This document shows positions 62,079 through 64,000 of a DNA stretch of 64,000 nucleotides, piece by piece (positions within the stretch are counted from its first letter, which is position 1; every line of letters starts with the position of its first letter). The translations under genes and the position numbers were made by a program. Source of the stretch: Aliiroseovarius marinus (GTDB lineage: Bacteria; Pseudomonadota; Alphaproteobacteria; Rhodobacterales; Rhodobacteraceae); assembly GCF_004360145.1 (NCBI RefSeq), contig NZ_ML178712.1, forward strand, positions 62,001-126,000. Reading direction: 5' to 3'. The notes under the pieces are model-generated. The model was not told the origin of the DNA and did not search any database. It saw only the letters and a list, made by a program, of their open reading frames with translations.

Positions 62079-64000
62079 TTAGCTCAGCGCGTCGTCGCAG
62101 CGGCCGCAAACACCCGCGTGATCGTGGCTGCCCACATCCGGCAAGATTTTCCAGCAGCGCTGACATTTCTCGCCCGAGGCTTTCTCGAACACCACGCCCA
62201 CGCCTTCAACTTCCGGCACGCGGAAGGCTTCGGCGGGCAGCGGGTCATTCGTCAGAACAATCTGAGACGTGATCGACACATCCGCGAAGTTCACCGACTT
62301 CAGCGATCCCAGCACGTCCTCGTCACGCACATGCACAACCGGCGCGGCTTCCAAAGACGCCCCAATCACCTTGTCGCGACGCTGGATTTCCAACGCGGCG
62401 GTGACCACGCGGCGCACCTGACGGATGCCTGCCCATTTCGCCGCCAGCGGCTCGTCCAGCCAATCGGCGGGCGTGTCGGGGAAGTCGACCAAATGGACCG
62501 AGCTGTCGTCGCCCGGGAAACGCTCCAACCACACGTCTTCCATGGTGAAGACCAGAACCGGGGCCAGCCAGGTGGTCAGGCGGTGGAACAGGATGTCCAG
62601 AACGGTGCGCGCGGCGCGGCGGTTCAGGCTGTCGGCCCCATCGCAATACAGCGCGTCCTTACGGATGTCGAAATAGAAGCTCGACAGGTCCACAGTCGCG
62701 AAGTTGAACACGGCCGAGAACACGCCCTGGAAGTCAAACTTGCGATAGCCGTCGCGAACGACGTGATCCAGTTCGGCCAGACGGTGCAGCACCCAGCGCT
62801 CCAGCTCTGGCATGTCAGCAACGTCTACACGCTCGGCCTCATCAAACCCATGCAGATTGCCCAGCATGAAGCGCATCGTGTTGCGCAAACGGCGATAGCT
62901 GTCGGCAACCCCTTTCAGGATTTCCGGCCCGATCCGCTGATCGACCGTGTAATCCGTCTGGGCCACCCAAAGGCGCAGAATGTCGGCGCCATACTGTTTC
63001 ACGACCTGCTCGGGCACGATGGTGTTGCCCAGCGACTTGGACATTTTCATGCCCTTTTCGTCCAGCGTGAAGCCGTGGGTCACGACGTTCTTGTAAGGCG
63101 CACGGCCCTTGGTGCCGCAAGCTTGCAACAGCGACGAGTGGAACCACCCGCGGTGCTGGTCGGTGCCTTCCATGTAGACATCGGCGATGCCGTCCGGCGT
63201 GCCGTCTTCACGGTCACGCAGCACGAACGAGTGGGTCGAGCCAGAGTCGAACCATACGTCGAGCACGTCGAAAACCTGCTCCCATTCGTCAGCGTTGTGC
63301 TCGTTGCCAAGGAACCGCTCTTTCGCGCCGTCGGCGTACCATGCATCTGCACCTTCGGCCTCGAACGCTTCGGCGATGCGGGCGTTGACGGCGGGATCGC
63401 GCAGCAGGAAGCCTTCGTCGGTCGGCAGCAGACCTTTCTTGGTAAAGCAGGTCAGCGGAACACCCCACGCGCGCTGACGCGACAGAACCCAATCCGGGCG
63501 AGCCTCGATCATCGAATACAGGCGGTTGCGGCCGGTCTGCGGCCACCACTGCACCAGTTGGTCGATCGAGTTGAGCGCACGTTCGCGGATGGTCTTGCCC
63601 ATCTCGTCCTGCCCGTCGCCAACTTCTTTATCGACCGATGCAAACCACTGCGGCGTGTTGCGGAAGACGATCGGCGCTTTCGAACGCCACGAGTGAGGAT
63701 AGGAGTGCGTCACGCGACCACGCGCAATGATGCCACCGGCCTCGACCAGCTTGGCGATCACGGCGTTGTTGGCTTTGCCTTCCTTGCCCTTGCGGTCAAA
63801 GACCTGAAGGCCCGCGAAGAACGGCACGTGGGGAAGGAATTCCGATTCCTCGCCCACATTGTGGGTCATGCGGTCGATCCAGTTGCGGGCAACGAACGCT
63901 TCATAGTCGTCGGCACCGTGGCTGGGCGCGGTGTGCACGAAACCCGTGCCTGCGTCGTCGGTCACGTGATCGCCGTCGATCATCGGAACGTCGTAGTCCC
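62079..64000 (-). CDS. ileS: Isoleucyl-tRNA synthetase (N-terminal part beyond window)
   Basis: The last 640 codons of a class I synthetase charging tRNA-Ile. Part of the CP1 editing domain is present (GTGFVHTAPSHGADDY near the window edge). The catalytic KMSKS sequence appears as GMKMSKSLGNT, preceded by WFDSGSTHSFVL. The anticodon-binding region follows, and the C-terminus has the zinc-binding CQRCWKILPDVG ... CGRCDDAL. The N-terminal HIGH half lies past the right edge. The repeat element follows the stop. Confidence 0.97.
   Translation of the reverse strand, partial: DYDVPMIDGDHVTDDAGTGFVHTAPSHGADDYEAFVARNWIDRMTHNVGEESEFLPHVPFFAGLQVFDRKGKEGKANNAVIAKLVEAGGIIARGRVTHSYPHSWRSKAPIVFRNTPQWFASVDKEVGDGQDEMGKTIRERALNSIDQLVQWWPQTGRNRLYSMIEARPDWVLSRQRAWGVPLTCFTKKGLLPTDEGFLLRDPAVNARIAEAFEAEGADAWYADGAKERFLGNEHNADEWEQVFDVLDVWFDSGSTHSFVLRDREDGTPDGIADVYMEGTDQHRGWFHSSLLQACGTKGRAPYKNVVTHGFTLDEKGMKMSKSLGNTIVPEQVVKQYGADILRLWVAQTDYTVDQRIGPEILKGVADSYRRLRNTMRFMLGNLHGFDEAERVDVADMPELERWVLHRLAELDHVVRDGYRKFDFQGVFSAVFNFATVDLSSFYFDIRKDALYCDGADSLNRRAARTVLDILFHRLTTWLAPVLVFTMEDVWLERFPGDDSSVHLVDFPDTPADWLDEPLAAKWAGIRQVRRVVTAALEIQRRDKVIGASLEAAPVVHVRDEDVLGSLKSVNFADVSITSQIVLTNDPLPAEAFRVPEVEGVGVVFEKASGEKCQRCWKILPDVGSHDHAGVCGRCDDALS

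Overview
The window looks like chromosomal DNA of a marine Rhodobacterales (Roseobacter-group) alphaproteobacterium. The evidence is a high G+C content, gene content and order. An ethylmalonyl-CoA pathway pair (mcl2-type and mesaconyl-CoA hydratase-type genes, separated by nnrU) lies between mdh and sdhCDAB, as in Rhodobacter relatives. A Pcs-type phosphatidylcholine synthase and typical roseobacter housekeeping proteins are also present. No phage, integrase module, insertion sequence, CRISPR array or tRNA gene was recognised. Most of the window is ordinary core genome.

Layout. 0-8.6 kb: central carbon metabolism (mdh, a TSUP exporter, mcl2, nnrU, mch, sdhCDAB). 8.6-15.8 kb: two small DUF proteins, panBC, an orphan peptide-type binding protein, a DMT exporter, yebC, a secreted rhodanese and an Lrp/LysE pair. 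16.4-20.5 kb: two convergent SLC13/RCK-type permeases of nearly equal length around a hypothetical gene. 20.6-30.3 kb: YmdB-like phosphoesterase, 5-formyl-THF cyclo-ligase, mgtE, guaD, hisN-like phosphatase, an XRE regulator, a quinone reductase, a LysR/DUF1127 divergent pair, a Bax-inhibitor-like protein and an SGNH hydrolase. 30.4-42.4 kb: rpmG, RNase P RNA, an AmpD-like amidase with a lipoprotein, gatCA, tadA, rluB-like, xseA, purD, a ferredoxin and prmA. 42.4-47.8 kb: transporters (MFS, YeeE/YedE, MFS), a decayed YeeE fragment and an A+T-richer orphan gene; this is the most accessory-looking part. 47.8-64 kb: priA, tal, DUF484-xerC, pcs, moaDE-pgsA-uvrC, a pteridine-reductase-like SDR, a Ca/Na exchanger, a zinc-ribbon microprotein, a signal peptide peptidase, an ABC-2 transporter, ogt and the 3' part of ileS.

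How the genes work together. Mesaconyl-CoA hydratase and malyl-CoA thioesterase feed malate into the TCA cycle, where Mdh and SdhCDAB (also in this window) continue it. Two identical TGTGATCACA palindromes 21 bp apart precede sdhC, and a cluster of TTGC/GCAA palindromes precedes mcl2; both look like regulatory input to this block.

The least explained signal is a dispersed element seen in five full or partial copies. Read from the stop codon of the upstream gene, it has up to three consecutive hairpins (GCTCAC/GTGAGC, GGGGC/GCCCC and a variable third one) followed by a conserved tail. It sits at gene 3' ends, and in one copy it supplies the last codons and the stop of the AmpD-like amidase. 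Other signals worth checking are the YeeE remnant, the TGxxxRxG short-chain reductase and the 54-residue membrane zinc-ribbon protein. All functional calls are from reading the sequence and from family knowledge; no database search was run.
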